A stretch of DNA of 64,000 nucleotides, from assembly GCF_021347895.1 (NCBI RefSeq), contig NC_067117.1, positions 33,734,067-33,798,066 of the forward strand, in the 5' to 3' direction. Shown here one piece after another: positions 60,720 to 64,000 of this stretch (position 1 is its first letter; every line of letters begins with the position of its first letter). The stretch is from Acanthochromis polyacanthus. Its lineage: Eukaryota > Chordata > Actinopteri > Pomacentridae. Under the pieces are notes generated by a model. It did not search any database and was not told the DNA's origin. It was given only the letters and a program-made list of their open reading frames with translations. Position numbers and translations under genes: made by a program.

Positions 60720-60869
60720 CAAATATGACCGCGGGTCAACTGTTTACTGTGGTCTCAGAGGCTCTGAGCTGTTTCCAGGACGACGCCCCCTCCTCACGCT
60801 GTGCGTAAGCTCTGATTGGACGGTGTGGAGCACGTACGCCACGCACGCAGCGTCAAATCATTGCCGACC
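60720..60869 (+). promoter_or_regulatory. pank4 promoter region
   Basis: CpG-containing, with GACCGCGGGTCAAC and an inverted CCAAT box TCTGATTGGACGG near 60811. No TATA box, consistent with a housekeeping gene. Confidence 0.5.

Positions 60870-64000
<3,131 letters not shown>

Overview
The window is from a ray-finned fish, probably a percomorph teleost. It carries HES5/her4-type bHLH-WRPW repressor genes in tandem next to the start of pank4, and the HES5-PANK4 neighbourhood is also known in tetrapods. Teleost repeats (Tc1, piggyBac, a non-LTR retrotransposon, SINE-like insertions, MITEs) fill much of the space between genes.

Layout. Positions 1-45180 are a repetitive array of six her4-like genes on the + strand (starts at 958, 12683, 18450, 30159, 37491, 43797). 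Each has a 63-nt exon 1, a 109-nt intron and one terminal exon. Between genes lie recurring non-coding modules, here called A, B, C, D and S1, most of which carry an RBPJ (Su(H)) site TGTGGGAA. Each gene has a near-identical proximal promoter P with a CCAAT box, an RBPJ site and a TATA box. The array is interrupted by a triple nest (DNA transposon, then LINE, then Tc1) at 2801-8769, a deleted piggyBac at 21202-22612 and a nearly complete piggyBac at 23608-26697. From 45 to 58 kb the sequence is mostly single copy. It holds a small divergent gene at 48543-48942 that looks derived from a HES5-type gene, a her4-like gene on the - strand (51764-52358), one on the + strand (56762-57356), and diverged single-copy versions of modules A and B/D. 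A decayed LINE lies at about 59.15-60.59 kb. pank4 begins at 60870 and runs off the right edge after six visible exons.

Two protein classes occur. Copies 1, 7 and 8 encode 161 aa with bHLH, Orange domain and WRPW. Copies 2, 4, 5 and 6 encode 131 aa with bHLH and WRPW but no Orange domain, because of a clean 90-nt in-frame difference. Copy 3 belongs to the short class and is frameshifted. The array therefore looks like a Notch-responsive repressor cluster in which RBPJ sites, and in modules A and S1 SOX-like motifs, were multiplied with the genes. Promoter, intron and coding sequence are kept alike by recent duplication or gene conversion.

The most notable signals are the Orange-less class, the divergent protein at 48.5 kb without a recognisable basic region or WRPW, paired 3'UTR hairpins with compensatory base changes, the repeated POU/SOX/RBPJ-like module, and datable recombination and insertion junctions. 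All calls were made by eye; no search or alignment program was run.
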